Positions 1 through 9,009 of a DNA stretch of 64,000 bases are shown here, one piece after another (position 1 is the stretch's first letter; each line of letters opens with the position of its first letter). The DNA comes from RGIG3178 sp942492795. GTDB taxonomy: Bacteria > Bacillota > Clostridia > Christensenellales > QAND01. Under the pieces are notes generated by a model, which did no database searches, had not been told where the DNA came from, and worked only from the letters and a program-made list of their open reading frames with translations. Position numbers and translations under genes: made by a program. The stretch covers positions 868,001 through 932,000 of the forward strand of contig OW818639.1 in assembly GCA_942492795.1 (NCBI GenBank), in the 5' to 3' direction.

Positions 1-1264
1 GCGTTACGACTTTTTTTTGCAGCGCCGCCAATGCCGTAACGGGCTTGAACACGCTGCCCGGGGCAAACGCGTTGGTGATCGCATTGTTGACCAACGGTCG
101 CGGCAACGTAGGATCCCGGTTGGTGTCCCCGGATGCGTTCAGATAGGTCGGGTTGATCGCCTGCCATGTCTTGTCATCCATTGTCTGTAAAAAAGCGTTG
201 GGATCAAACGACGGAACGGATGCCATGGCCAGCACATCGCCAGATCTTACGTCGATGGCGACAGCAGCGCCTATGCGGGCGTTGGGGAAGGATTCTCCCA
301 TACCGCCGCTGCGTATCTTTGCCATCGTATCGATAAGCGCCTGCTCCGCCACCTTCTGCAGGTTGCTGTCTATGGTAAGCACAACGTCCTGTCCGTCCGC
401 CGCGCTCTTTTGCGAAAGCACGGTGCTGCGCCGTCCGGAGCTGTCCACAGACACCGTCACCTGGCCGGAAGCCGGGCGAAGGATGTCTTCAAATACCGCT
501 TCAAGCCCGCTCTTTCCGACTATATCGGTGTAGACATCGTACCCTTTCTTTGTGTACGCTTCTGCGTCTTCGGCGCTTATTTTGCCAAGATAGCCGATAC
601 TGTGGCAAAACAAAGTACCGTTCGGGTAATTCCGCACGGGGATGGCCTCGCACGCGATGCCGGGCATCAACAGAGCGTTTTCCGCAAACTGTGCGCAAAT
701 CGCAGCATTGTCAAACAGCGCCAGCCGGACAGGCTTATACGCACGGTACCGCTGACGGTTGAGCTGCAGACGGACCGCCAGCACATTTAATTTCTCCTCC
801 TGCGGAATCGCATCCACGGCATAGCGTTTGAAAAGGGTCTCGGCAGTCTGTGACGCAGCGGAACCTGCTTGGAGTTTTTGCTCCTTCAAAAAGGCTTCGA
901 TGTCCGATTGGATGTATATATACATACCGTCCTTGTACTGGATGGGCAGGTCGCAGTCAAGCGCAATGTTCGCGTGTTTCAATATCACAAGAGCGGCGTA
1001 GATGCTCTGATTCAACTGGGTTTTGGCAACATCGCTGGCGGAGATGGTTGCCTCGTACATCAGCTTTGTTCCGGCCAGCGTCCGGCCGAAACGGTCTGTA
1101 ATGCGTCCCCTTCCGCCTGCCACCGTGATGGTTCGCACGCGTGATTCGCGCGCCAGAAGCGCATAGGCGGGGCCGCGAATGACCTGCATAAAGAACAGGC
1201 AGCCGATCAGCAATGCGACGCTGACCACAGTGGCAATGCTGTATATTCGAAGTCTTCGTTGCAT
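1..1264 (-). CDS. Penicillin-binding protein 2 (transpeptidase), partial
   Basis: Membrane-anchored peptidoglycan transpeptidase of the elongation type (PBP2/MrdA-like). The gene enters from the left edge, so only the N-terminal 421 residues are visible. An N-terminal signal-anchor (IYSIATVVSVALLIGCLFF) is followed by the dimerization region with the motif GGRGRITDRFGR. The start of the transpeptidase domain carries the SxxK active site as PGSVFKP; the serine codon is at 53-55. The start ATG (1264-1262) is preceded by AAAGGAA. Transcription diverges from spo0A. SpoVD or another class B PBP is possible because the KSG motif and C-terminus lie outside; PBP2 is favoured by the N-terminal motif and the lack of dcw-cluster neighbours. 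Confidence 0.85.
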   Translation of the reverse strand, partial: MQRRLRIYSIATVVSVALLIGCLFFMQVIRGPAYALLARESRVRTITVAGGRGRITDRFGRTLAGTKLMYEATISASDVAKTQLNQSIYAALVILKHANIALDCDLPIQYKDGMYIYIQSDIEAFLKEQKLQAGSAASQTAETLFKRYAVDAIPQEEKLNVLAVRLQLNRQRYRAYKPVRLALFDNAAICAQFAENALLMPGIACEAIPVRNYPNGTLFCHSIGYLGKISAEDAEAYTKKGYDVYTDIVGKSGLEAVFEDILRPASGQVTVSVDSSGRRSTVLSQKSAADGQDVVLTIDSNLQKVAEQALIDTMAKIRSGGMGESFPNARIGAAVAIDVRSGDVLAMASVPSFDPNAFLQTMDDKTWQAINPTYLNASGDTNRDPTLPRPLVNNAITNAFAPGSVFKPVTALAALQKKVVT

Positions 1265-1302
1265 GGATCAAACCGATTCCTTTGTGTGTAGTCGACATGC
1301 TG

Positions 1303-1342
1303 TGTGTCGAAAGTAAAGAAGTACAATCGATTTTTGTCGAAT
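1303..1342. promoter_or_regulatory. Two putative Spo0A boxes (0A boxes)
   Basis: Two copies of TGTCGAA, the core of the Spo0A-binding 0A box, lie at 1305-1311 and 1335-1341, 30 bp apart (about three helical turns). They sit between the divergent PBP2 gene and spo0A, fitting autoregulation of spo0A and possible control of the PBP2 gene. Binding is inferred from the motif only. Confidence 0.6.
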
Positions 1343-1396
1343 ACGGGCTATTTCTTTCATTTTGTATTTATCTTCATTCATTTTTCCCGAGAAATA

Positions 1397-1405
1397 TGCT
1401 AATAT
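1397..1405 (+). promoter_or_regulatory. Possible extended -10 of the spo0A promoter
   Basis: TGCTAATAT fits an extended -10 element (TGn plus TAATAT) about 50 bp before the spo0A start. No convincing -35 hexamer is seen, which would be compatible with activation from the upstream 0A boxes. Confidence 0.35.
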
Positions 1406-1455
1406 TCCCTCAAGGTTAAAAAAATAACACAAATATTTTGAAAGAGGTGATTCCT

Positions 1456-2226
1456 TTGGGCACTGGTAAACGGCTGATGATTGTCGAAGACGATTATGAA
1501 CTGAGGGCTATGCTGCACAAACATCTGGAGCGCCTATCCACCTTTGAAAGCATCGAATGCATCTCAAGCGGCAAAGAGGCGATGGACAAGCTTCCCGGTT
1601 TCGATGCGATGGTTCTGGATCTTATCATCCCGGATTTGGATGGCATCAGCGTATTGGAAAAGATTCTGGAACTCCCGATCGACAGCAGACCGGAAGTAAT
1701 CGTCGTATCCTCCTTCGCCAGCGAAGAGGTTATCCGGCATACCCTTTCGCTGGGAGCGCGTTATTTCATGGTTAAGCCATACTCCCTGGAAAGCTTGCAA
1801 AAACGCATTATGGATGTTCTTGGTCAACGGGACCGTCCGCGCATGGGCCAGAGCGTATCGGCGCCTGTGCAGAACAAGTCCATGGATGAACGCATCACAA
1901 ATGTGTTTCTGACCGTCGGCATTCCTGCTCATATCAAAGGCTATCATTTCCTGCGTCAGGCAATAAAGTATGTCATCGCCGATGAATCGCTGGTCAGCCG
2001 CATCACCAAGGATTTGTATCCTCGCGTTGCGGCAGCATACGACACGACACCCAGCAAGGTGGAGCGTGCCATCCGCCATGCCATTGAGGTGGCATGGACG
2101 CGGGGCAAGATCGAGAACATCAACAAAATGTTCGGTTTCCAGGTATATACCAAACACGAGAAGCCAACAAATGGTGAATTCATAGCGCTTGTTGCCGACA
2201 AACTCGTATTGGAGCAAAGCGCTTAA
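1456..2226 (+). CDS. spo0A: Sporulation master response regulator Spo0A
   Basis: Phosphorelay response regulator that commits the cell to sporulation. Residues 1-120 form a receiver domain: acidic pair in VEDD, phospho-acceptor Asp55 in VLDLIIPD, and the conserved lysine in MVKPYS (about 107). A linker leads to the Spo0A C-terminal DNA-binding domain with the family-typical stretches IKGYHFLRQAI and YDTTPSKVERAIRHAIE. The TTG at 1456 is taken as start because AAAGAGGTG (1441-1449) lies seven bases upstream; an in-frame TTG at 1438 would place that site inside the gene. The 256-residue length is normal for the family. Two 0A boxes upstream suggest autoregulation. Confidence 0.97.
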   Translation: MGTGKRLMIVEDDYELRAMLHKHLERLSTFESIECISSGKEAMDKLPGFDAMVLDLIIPDLDGISVLEKILELPIDSRPEVIVVSSFASEEVIRHTLSLGARYFMVKPYSLESLQKRIMDVLGQRDRPRMGQSVSAPVQNKSMDERITNVFLTVGIPAHIKGYHFLRQAIKYVIADESLVSRITKDLYPRVAAAYDTTPSKVERAIRHAIEVAWTRGKIENINKMFGFQVYTKHEKPTNGEFIALVADKLVLEQSA

Positions 2227-2250
2227 AGCAAGGCTGGACGCATAAAAAGA

Positions 2251-2287
2251 CTCGTTTGGGGTATGTTGTATATAAAACCAAACGAGA
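2251..2287. other. Inverted repeat between spo0A and veg
   Basis: CTCGTTTGG and CCAAACGAG form a perfect 9-bp inverted repeat separated by about 18 bases just before the veg ribosome binding site. It has no T-tract, so it may be a leader hairpin or operator rather than a terminator. Confidence 0.5.
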
Positions 2288-2299
2288 GGCGGCGGCGTT

Positions 2300-2533
2300 T
2301 TGCAGACACTGCAGCAGATAAAAGGCGGCATTGAGGAAAACATCGGCAGACGCGTTCATATAAAATCCCATCGCGGGCGCGTCAAAAGCGTGGAGAACGA
2401 CGGTGTTGTTGAAAGCGTATATCAGAGCGTTTTTACCATCCTCGTCCAACAGGACGGAATTCCCAAGCGGTTAAGCTACGCGTATAGCGATCTTTTTACC
2501 AAGCATCTTGAATTGAAATGGCTTGACGAATAG
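2300..2533 (+). CDS. veg: Veg family protein
   Basis: Small protein of 77 residues of the Veg family (formerly DUF1021), found across Bacillota. In Bacillus subtilis Veg stimulates biofilm formation, but its molecular role is unclear. Family features are the N-terminal LQQIKGGIEENIGRRV and the SYAYSDLFT stretch near the C-terminus, typical of an SH3-like beta-barrel. The start is a TTG preceded by GAGAGG at 2284-2289. It lies 73 bp after spo0A and is followed directly by a terminator. Confidence 0.9.
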   Translation: MQTLQQIKGGIEENIGRRVHIKSHRGRVKSVENDGVVESVYQSVFTILVQQDGIPKRLSYAYSDLFTKHLELKWLDE

Positions 2534-2562
2534 GAGGGCAGATCGGCTGTCCTTCTTTTTTT
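2534..2562 (+). terminator. Terminator after veg
   Basis: An AGGGCAG / CTGTCCT stem (one mismatch) is followed by a run of T. The 170 AT-rich bases between it and the next gene hold no other clear element. Confidence 0.6.
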
Positions 2563-2809
2563 ATGCAACGTTTTTCCTGCGGTTTTATATGTTTTTTAAT
2601 TTTCTCGATCCCTTGCATAAAAACTGGCATCGGAAAAAGCCGCGAGGCAAGGATTATTTGCGTGCGAAATTCATTGCGTACGTATTTTTTTATAAACTTC
2701 CATAAGTGTTTCTGTTTATGCGTCATATTTTTTTTGTTGTGTGACTATGCATAGTAGCGTATGGGCGCCTTTTGCCTGTATGGCATACTTGCGACAGGGG
2801 GAGAAGAAC

Positions 2810-4330
2810 TTGGATAATAAAAAAAACCAGCGAATACTGCGTCATACGGGCGGAGTGTTTTCTCAAGCTGTTATCGAGGGAGAGGTAGCGCTGCCGGTGG
2901 GAAAGCCGGAAATGGCACGGCTGTTGTTGATCCGCGGACGATCCGAAGCAGGCAGCGTGGAGAGCCTGGACCAGCGTGCCATGACGGACGGCACCCTGAC
3001 GCTTTGCGTATGCTATCTGGATGCCGAGGATCAGCTGCACGCTTTTGAGTCCGTTTCCACCTTCAAGCATACCGCCGATGTTCCCGGGGCACAGGCCGGT
3101 ATGCGCGGTACGGCGATGGCGGACGTCAGCGAAATCGAGACATCGCTGACCGACGGCAGGCGCATCAACGTTTCCGCAGTCATCGACATTTTCTTTTTCA
3201 TTGCGGATGAGGTCGATCTCGCGTATCTGATGCCCGTGCAGGATGACGGACTGGTGTACCGGACCAAGCCGCTGCAGGTCGAAAAGCGCTGCGCACGTGC
3301 CACCACGGCTTCGGAAATAAGCGGCGAATCGGTATTGCCGCAGGGGCAGCCGGGTGTCGTGCAGGTGCTCAACTGCCAGGGCCAGGCGGTCGTGCAGCAA
3401 GCCTTTGCGGAAAACGATCTGCTGTGCGTGGAAGGGGAACTGAAGCTCTCCGTCGCCTATGCGACAGACAATCCGCAGATGCCCATCGCGCAGACCTTTG
3501 CGCAGATCCCGTTTTCTGAAATGCTGCCCGCGCCGGGTGCGATGAGCGATCAGCGTGTGCAATCAACTGTCAAGGTCAAAGACCTTCACGCGCACGGCAG
3601 CGAGGATGGCGACTCGATCATCATCCGCGCGGTATGCGCCATCGAGCTTGAAGCGCAGCAATCCATGGAGATCGAGGTTGTGGAGGACGCCTATGCGATC
3701 AAAGGGGGCGTGCAGGTAAAACAAAAGTCCGTGCCGCTAAGCCGTTGCATCGGCAATTATTCGGGCGTTGAGGCGGTGCGCGAAACGGTGGCATTGCAGA
3801 ATGTCGATGATGCGGGGCAGATTCTGGCGGTGTTCGCAACGCCCAGCGCCGCAAGGGCCATGCCCGGGGACGGCATGGTGACGCTGGAAAGCGTGATGAG
3901 CTGCCAGATAGTCTTTAAGGACGCGGACAACAGACTGATGAGCAAGACCGTCCAATGGCCGTTGCAGATGGAGCAGCAGGTTTCCCAATGCTCCGCGGAC
4001 AGCAATGCCTTAGCGCAGCTGTATGCCGAACAGGCGCAAGCCGTTTTGAACGCGGACGGCGTGGATGTGCGCATCCTTTTGAACTGGCAGGTACAGGTGA
4101 TGCAGATGGGGCAGACCCAAATCGCCGATCAGATCGTGCTTGTGGAGAAGGAAGAGGGGATCGGGCTGTCCGGCATCATCGTCTACTTTACGAGCAAGGG
4201 CGATACGCTGTGGGATATCGCCAAGCGCTACCGCATTACGCCGCAGGATGTGCTGCGCTACAACGAGAACGCGCAGGAACCGTTTGCCGAGGGACAGCGC
4301 CTGATACTTTTGAGTAAAAACGTTCAGTAG
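2810..4330 (+). CDS. SPOCS (DUF3794) and LysM domain protein, spore-coat type
   Basis: A 506-residue protein with tandem DUF3794/SPOCS regions over most of its length (for example the IRGRSEAGSVESLDQRAM and NDLLCVEGELKLSVAY segments) and one C-terminal LysM domain (about residues 453-500: GDTLWDIAKRYRITPQDVL, then LILL). This domain pair is typical of clostridial spore-envelope proteins, and LysM would bind peptidoglycan or cortex. The TTG at 2810 is chosen because GGGGGA (2797-2802) lies seven bases upstream; longer in-frame starts lack a ribosome binding site. No signal peptide is seen, consistent with synthesis in the mother cell. The exact role is inferred. Confidence 0.85.
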   Translation: MDNKKNQRILRHTGGVFSQAVIEGEVALPVGKPEMARLLLIRGRSEAGSVESLDQRAMTDGTLTLCVCYLDAEDQLHAFESVSTFKHTADVPGAQAGMRGTAMADVSEIETSLTDGRRINVSAVIDIFFFIADEVDLAYLMPVQDDGLVYRTKPLQVEKRCARATTASEISGESVLPQGQPGVVQVLNCQGQAVVQQAFAENDLLCVEGELKLSVAYATDNPQMPIAQTFAQIPFSEMLPAPGAMSDQRVQSTVKVKDLHAHGSEDGDSIIIRAVCAIELEAQQSMEIEVVEDAYAIKGGVQVKQKSVPLSRCIGNYSGVEAVRETVALQNVDDAGQILAVFATPSAARAMPGDGMVTLESVMSCQIVFKDADNRLMSKTVQWPLQMEQQVSQCSADSNALAQLYAEQAQAVLNADGVDVRILLNWQVQVMQMGQTQIADQIVLVEKEEGIGLSGIIVYFTSKGDTLWDIAKRYRITPQDVLRYNENAQEPFAEGQRLILLSKNVQ

Positions 4331-4341
4331 CCAAAAATCGA

Positions 4342-4375
4342 AACCCTGTATGGCTTCGCCGTACAGGGTTTTTTC
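4342..4375 (+). terminator. Terminator after the SPOCS-LysM gene
   Basis: A 9-bp perfect stem AACCCTGTA / TACAGGGTT with a TTTTTT tail. It may also serve ispE, which converges from the right. Confidence 0.85.
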
Positions 4376-4408
4376 AATTAGACCATAAAAGTTTTTCATC
4401 CATTTGAT

Positions 4409-5251
4409 TTATACCGATCGTGCGCAGGCGCAAAACGGAACCGTGCCATGAAGCGCCTGTTGCGCCCGCCTTGCCGAATTCTCGTCAGAAAATATGCCGA
4501 ATACCGCGGAGCCCGTGCCTGTCATGGAAGCATACAGGGCACCTTGGGATTCAAGCGCATCGCACAGCGATGCGATGACAGGGCAGAGCGCCTGCGCACT
4601 CTGCTGCAGGACGTTGCCGGCGTTTCGGGCAAAAGCGGGAAGATCACCGGATAGAAGGGCGCAGGCCGCGGCTTCCACATCGGGCTGACAGGCTCCTGGC
4701 GCTTTGTCGTACGCAGAAAACACCGCGGGGGTGGACAAGCCTGCTTCGGGCTTCATCACCACGAAATGCAGCTGCGTTTTGACCGGAAGCGGCGTCAATA
4801 TCTCGCCGATGCCCCGCGCCCGCTGGAACCCGCCTTTGAGCATATACGGTACATCCGCACCGAGTTTTATAGCCAAATCAAACAGCGCCGCATCGTCGAG
4901 CGACGGATACAACTTGTTGAACGCGAGCAGAGCCGCTGCCGCGTCCGCGCTGCCGCCGCCCAAACCGGCCATAACCGGGATATGTTTGTCAAGGTGGATG
5001 CGAAGGGACAATGGCATTCCGCTTTTTTGCGTGAACAGGCTCGCCGCGCGGAGCACCAGGTTGTCAGGCCCCAAGAGCGACGCGTCGGAACAGGAAAACA
5101 CCAAATCCTGCGATGAACTTTCCATGCTGAGCGTGTCGCACAGATCGATCGTGCAAAAGATGGAATCCAGCAGATGATAGCCGTCCGACCGTATACCGGT
5201 GACGGCCAGAGCAAGGTTGAGTTTGGCACAGGCATTTGCAATCAACGTCAT
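4409..5251 (-). CDS. ispE: 4-diphosphocytidyl-2-C-methyl-D-erythritol kinase IspE
   Basis: GHMP-family kinase that phosphorylates CDP-methylerythritol in the non-mevalonate isoprenoid pathway, in the cytoplasm. The N-terminus ACAKLNLALAVTG and GYHLLDSIF are characteristic of IspE. The ATP-binding GHMP loop is MAGLGGGSADAAAALL (about residue 92), and the C-terminal motif is MTGTGSAVFGIF. The length of 280 residues is normal. It lies on the opposite strand to its sporulation neighbours and is divergent from spoIIR. Confidence 0.96.
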   Translation of the reverse strand: MTLIANACAKLNLALAVTGIRSDGYHLLDSIFCTIDLCDTLSMESSSQDLVFSCSDASLLGPDNLVLRAASLFTQKSGMPLSLRIHLDKHIPVMAGLGGGSADAAAALLAFNKLYPSLDDAALFDLAIKLGADVPYMLKGGFQRARGIGEILTPLPVKTQLHFVVMKPEAGLSTPAVFSAYDKAPGACQPDVEAAACALLSGDLPAFARNAGNVLQQSAQALCPVIASLCDALESQGALYASMTGTGSAVFGIFSDENSARRAQQALHGTVPFCACARSV

Positions 5252-5396
5252 CCCTCCGTGAGCATTGTAACAAACACAGCGGGCAGGAACAATACGCGCG
5301 ATTGGAACCGGACAAACATGGGCATACTCAAATCAACACTACGCGGCAAAATAGGCAATACATTGCCTGAACCGCACAATGATGTTGAGGTTTGCC

Positions 5397-5900
5397 ATGA
5401 AAAAAGCATTGACGTTTGTATTGATGATGTGCGCCCTGATGGGGCGCGTTCCTCCCGTATTGCGATTGCATGTGATCGCCAACAGCGATTCCACCGTCGA
5501 CCAGAACGTAAAGCTTCAGGTGCGGGATGCGGTTGTAGCCTATTTGCAGGATGATCTGCTGAAAATGCAAAACATACAAGCGACGCAGGCATACGTACAG
5601 GCACATTTGGACAACGTAAAGCGTGTAGCGGACGGCGTACTGATACAAAACGGCCTTGCGTACCAAAGCACCGTGCGAATTGCCGTGGATGAATTTCCCG
5701 AAAAAACCTATGACGGTGTGGTGTTTCCCGCGGGCATCTATCATGCGCTTCGCATCGAATTGGGCAAAGCGGAAGGACGTAATTGGTGGTGTGTCCTGTT
5801 TCCGCCGCTGTGCTTGCTTAACGCCAACCAGGTGGATCCCGATTGGAAGGAAGAAGACGGCGTCACGTATAAGAGCTGGTTTTTGACCTTGTTCCGATAG
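5397..5900 (+). CDS. spoIIR: Stage II sporulation protein R (SpoIIR)
   Basis: Secreted forespore signal that triggers processing of pro-SigE in the mother cell through SpoIIGA. Hallmarks are VLRLHVIANSDSTVDQ, VKLQVRDAV and the C-terminal FPAGIYHALRIELGKAEG followed by NWWCVLFPPLCL. A hydrophobic N-terminal segment (MKKALTFVLMMCALMG) acts as the export signal. The ATG at 5397 is preferred over one 18 bases upstream because GAGG (5387-5390) is suitably spaced. The mature part is short (167 residues in all), normal for SpoIIR. Forespore SigF control is expected for the family, but no convincing SigF promoter was seen. Confidence 0.95.
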   Translation: MKKALTFVLMMCALMGRVPPVLRLHVIANSDSTVDQNVKLQVRDAVVAYLQDDLLKMQNIQATQAYVQAHLDNVKRVADGVLIQNGLAYQSTVRIAVDEFPEKTYDGVVFPAGIYHALRIELGKAEGRNWWCVLFPPLCLLNANQVDPDWKEEDGVTYKSWFLTLFR

Positions 5901-5977
5901 GTGTAAATCCGGCGAGGCGAACAGTTTTTATCTACTTACCTTCGGTTTTCAAACGATGGAATAGACGGAGGGATACC

Positions 5978-6676
5978 ATGACTTTAGCGCTAAAACGAAA
6001 CCTTGTGCTCGTGATTGCAATGGCGCTTGCCTTAGCTTTGCTTTTACCCCTCGTACTGAGCGAAGATCAGCGTACACAGGCGTTTGCCGCAGGCAATACG
6101 CTGCGCGTGGGCGACCGGGGTGAAACGGTAAAGCAAATACAGCAGCGGCTGAAGAACTGGGGCTATTATAGCGGTTCCGTAGACGGTGTGTTCGGCGCGC
6201 AAACCGAACAGGCGGTCAAAAAGTTCCAGCGTGCAAACGGATTGACGGCGGACGGCATCATAGGCCCTTTGACGGCGGCGAAAATAGGCATTCCGCTTTC
6301 CGGAGGCAGCAGCGGAAACAAATACCAGGCGGATGTGAACCTTCTGGCACGCGTTGTATTCGGGGAATCACGCGGCGAGCCGTACAAGGGGCAGGTGGCG
6401 GTAGCGGCAGTGGTGCTAAACCGCGTTGACAGCGCCAGCTTTCCCAATTCCATCTCCGGTGTCGTCTATCAGCCCAGGGCTTTTTCCATTGTGGATGACG
6501 GACAGATCAACATGACGCCCAACAGCGATGCGATCCGCGCCGCCAAGGACGCGTACAACGGCTATGATCCGACAGGCGGATGCCTGTTCTATTACAATCC
6601 TGCAAAGACCACCAGCCAATGGATGCTCAACAAACCGATCTATCTTCGGATCGGCACCCATGTGTTCTGCAAATGA
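5978..6676 (+). CDS. sleB: Spore cortex-lytic enzyme SleB
   Basis: Germination-specific lytic transglycosylase that acts on muramic-lactam cortex peptidoglycan. Order: signal peptide (residues 1-35, hydrophobic run LVIAMALALALLLPLVL), peptidoglycan-binding domain type 1 (about 40-100; GDRGETVKQIQQRLKNWGYY), a short Gly/Ser linker, then the SleB/CwlJ hydrolase domain (about 118-232) with the conserved glutamate in VVFGESRGEPYKGQVAVAAV. GGAGGGATACC precedes the ATG. The gene is followed after 9 bp by ypeB, the standard sleB-ypeB operon whose products depend on each other in the spore. Confidence 0.96.
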   Translation: MTLALKRNLVLVIAMALALALLLPLVLSEDQRTQAFAAGNTLRVGDRGETVKQIQQRLKNWGYYSGSVDGVFGAQTEQAVKKFQRANGLTADGIIGPLTAAKIGIPLSGGSSGNKYQADVNLLARVVFGESRGEPYKGQVAVAAVVLNRVDSASFPNSISGVVYQPRAFSIVDDGQINMTPNSDAIRAAKDAYNGYDPTGGCLFYYNPAKTTSQWMLNKPIYLRIGTHVFCK

Positions 6677-6685
6677 GGGAAAAAG

Positions 6686-8077
6686 ATGCAACAGGATCAA
6701 AAAAACACGCTAAACGGACAAAAACAGCGCGGACGCGGCAGGGAGTTCTTCAGGCGCTACGGGCCGCCCATCGGCGCGGGCGTGTTGTCCGCTTGCCTGA
6801 TCGCGGCTATCATCTTCGGATACCGCATGAAGATTTCCTATGACCGCGCACAGAAGCAGCTTCAGAATGCCTATATCAATTGCTTTAACATTGTCGGAGA
6901 CCACTTGCTTGCCATTAATACCGACCTTATCAAAATGCGCGTTTGCACTTCGCCGGCCCAGCAGACGGTGCTTTTGTATACCATATGGCGCGAGACCGGA
7001 CAAGCGCAGTTCGGCTTGTCCCAATTGCCGGTGGACGAGCAATCGAGCAATTCGATGCTTCAGTTTGTCAACAGGCTCGGGGATTACTGCTTTACGCTTG
7101 CCAAGAGCATCGACCTGGGAAGCGGCATCACCGATGACCAATATGAAAAGTTGCGGTCGCTGGAGATGCAATCCGCACAGGTGGCGGCTCATGTTGAAAC
7201 GCTGCGCGACGCGGGCGGCGTCAGTTGGGCGGTAGCACAGGCGGCTTGGTCGGACGGCGGACAATCGCCGAAGCTCGACGGAATCGGGCAGGTTTCGGAC
7301 AGCATTCAGGAGTATCCGGCGCTGATCTATGACGGGCCATACTCGGAGCGTTCGGAGAACATCGAACCAAAGGCGGCGGCGGGCGAGGAGGTCTCCTATG
7401 AAAAAGCGGTGGAGACGGCGCAACGCTTTATGCAGGGGACGTACACAAGAAACGATGACCAGGGCGCGCAGGTTCCGACGTACTGTATGACATGCACGGG
7501 TGCCAACGGTGTTCAAAATGAAATTCAGGTGACCAAGAAAGCCGGCATGATATATTCCATATTGCCAAACGGAGCGACAGCCACGGATGTTTTTCCCACC
7601 AATGAGCAGGTGCCGGATCTTATCGGCATCGCAAAAGACTATTTGGAACAGCGCGGATTCCCCGCGATGCAATCCGCTTACGCGCAGTTCTATGCAGGCG
7701 CGGCGGTGATCAACATGGTGCCTGTACAGGACGGGGTTCTGCTCTATCCGGATCTGGTTAAGGTATGGGTGGATATCTCGACCAAGCAGATCATCGGTCT
7801 TGATGCGCACAACTATACGGTTTCTCACATCAAGCGTGATTTTCCCACCAAACTGTTGGGCAAACAAAAACTCTCCGAACGCGTTGCCAAAAGGCTTGAT
7901 ATCCAAAACGTACGCCTGGCGCTGATCCCCTACAACGCCACCCAGGAACGCCTTTGCTATGAATTTACGGGAAAAAACGGTGCCGACACGTTCGCCTTGT
8001 TTTTAAGCGCCGTGGATGGGGACGAATTGGATATCAAGCTTATCCTCGACGCAGACGACGGGACATTCACCTATTGA
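6686..8077 (+). CDS. ypeB: Germination protein YpeB
   Basis: Partner and stabilizer of SleB in the spore. A short cytoplasmic N-terminus and one transmembrane helix (about residues 31-47, GAGVLSACLIAAIIFGY) precede the long YpeB domain; the C-terminal part contains PepSY-like repeats (SYEKAVETAQRFMQG, VPDLIGIAKDYLEQRGFP). Length (463 residues) and position directly after sleB agree with the family. GAGGGAAAAAG supplies the ribosome binding site. Confidence 0.95.
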   Translation: MQQDQKNTLNGQKQRGRGREFFRRYGPPIGAGVLSACLIAAIIFGYRMKISYDRAQKQLQNAYINCFNIVGDHLLAINTDLIKMRVCTSPAQQTVLLYTIWRETGQAQFGLSQLPVDEQSSNSMLQFVNRLGDYCFTLAKSIDLGSGITDDQYEKLRSLEMQSAQVAAHVETLRDAGGVSWAVAQAAWSDGGQSPKLDGIGQVSDSIQEYPALIYDGPYSERSENIEPKAAAGEEVSYEKAVETAQRFMQGTYTRNDDQGAQVPTYCMTCTGANGVQNEIQVTKKAGMIYSILPNGATATDVFPTNEQVPDLIGIAKDYLEQRGFPAMQSAYAQFYAGAAVINMVPVQDGVLLYPDLVKVWVDISTKQIIGLDAHNYTVSHIKRDFPTKLLGKQKLSERVAKRLDIQNVRLALIPYNATQERLCYEFTGKNGADTFALFLSAVDGDELDIKLILDADDGTFTY

Positions 8078-8105
8078 CCTTTTCCTACGGAATGAGGCAG
8101 CATTT

Positions 8106-8137
8106 GGCGGGCTTGCGCAACGGATGCGCAAGCCGCC
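8106..8137 (+). terminator. Strong hairpin after sleB-ypeB
   Basis: A stem of about 13 bp (GGCGG-CTTGCGCA with TGCGCAAG-CCGCC, one bulged G) lies 29 bases after the ypeB stop. The following T-tract is weak, so termination efficiency is uncertain. Confidence 0.55.
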
Positions 8138-8207
8138 TGTGTTTGTAGCGCAAACAAACAAATTGTTGAGAGAATAAGAAAAGAACACGGCATTTTCGCA
8201 TTTCTGT

Positions 8208-8235
8208 TTCAACGGCATCGACCGTATGCTATAAT
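8208..8235 (+). promoter_or_regulatory. Sigma-A type promoter of the MBL-fold gene
   Basis: TTCAAC at 8208-8213 and TATAAT at 8230-8235 are separated by 16 bp; the -10 is extended by a TG at 8227-8228. The implied leader before the gene is about 105 bases. Confidence 0.65.
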
Positions 8236-8346
8236 AGGGCTCACCAAACACATCCTCTATTCTTTATTCGATACAGGCAACACAGGTTGTCCTGCATGCA
8301 AACCCCGCAGAGGTTCATTGCGTAAAATGGTGAGGAGGCGAAAGAC

Positions 8347-9009
8347 ATGAAGATCACATGGTTGGCACATTCCTGTTTCCTTCTGGAAAGCGGGGAAGGG
8401 GTCAGGCTGTTGATGGACCCGTACAACGAACACACCGGGTACGAAGTGAAACGGCTTAGGGCGAATATCGTTACAACATCGCATCAACACGGGGACCATG
8501 CCAACCTTAAAATGGTGGAAGACAGCATCGACGACTATACGCTGTTGAATACGACGGGTTCTTTTTCCGTCAAAGGCTTTACCGTTACGGGAATTGCTTC
8601 CAAACACGATGCGCAGGACGGGGCGGAACGGGGCGACAACATCATCTATCTGGTGGAATGCGACGGATATCGCATCTGCCATCTGGGGGATCTCGGGCAC
8701 CGGCTAAGCCGTGATCAGATCGCAGCCATCGGGCGCGTGGATATTTTAATGATTCCGGTGGGGGGAACGTATACCATCGATGCCCAAACGGCACGGGACG
8801 TTGCCGTTGATCTTGACGCGACCCTCGTGATGCCAATGCACTTTAAAACCGAGTTCTGTCCTTATCCGATCCAAAGCGAGCAGCCGTTTTTGGAGCTGAT
8901 GCGGCAGGAGGAATACGCGATCATTCTGCACCACGGACCGACGAGGGAGTATTTGCCAAACCAGAAACCCAGGCGCTATGCCGTGGTTGTGATGGACCAG
9001 ATGTATTGA
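8347..9009 (+). CDS. MBL-fold metal-dependent hydrolase (UlaG-like)
   Basis: A 220-residue metallo-beta-lactamase-fold protein of the UlaG/YtkL type. The N-terminal MKITWLAHSCFLLES is typical of this branch. Metal-binding motif SHQHGDH is at about residues 47-53, with further ligands in LGDLGH and MPMHFKTEF. The substrate is unknown; relatives include L-ascorbate-6-phosphate lactonase and proteins of unknown role. GTGAGGAGGCG precedes the ATG. The gene is monocistronic, with its own promoter and a terminator downstream. Confidence 0.85.
   Translation: MKITWLAHSCFLLESGEGVRLLMDPYNEHTGYEVKRLRANIVTTSHQHGDHANLKMVEDSIDDYTLLNTTGSFSVKGFTVTGIASKHDAQDGAERGDNIIYLVECDGYRICHLGDLGHRLSRDQIAAIGRVDILMIPVGGTYTIDAQTARDVAVDLDATLVMPMHFKTEFCPYPIQSEQPFLELMRQEEYAIILHHGPTREYLPNQKPRRYAVVVMDQMY

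Noticed and set aside
5322..5353. Possible SigF promoter before spoIIR (GCATA, then GGCAAAATA)
   Set aside because: The spacing of 18 bases is about two longer than usual for SigF, so support is too weak to annotate.
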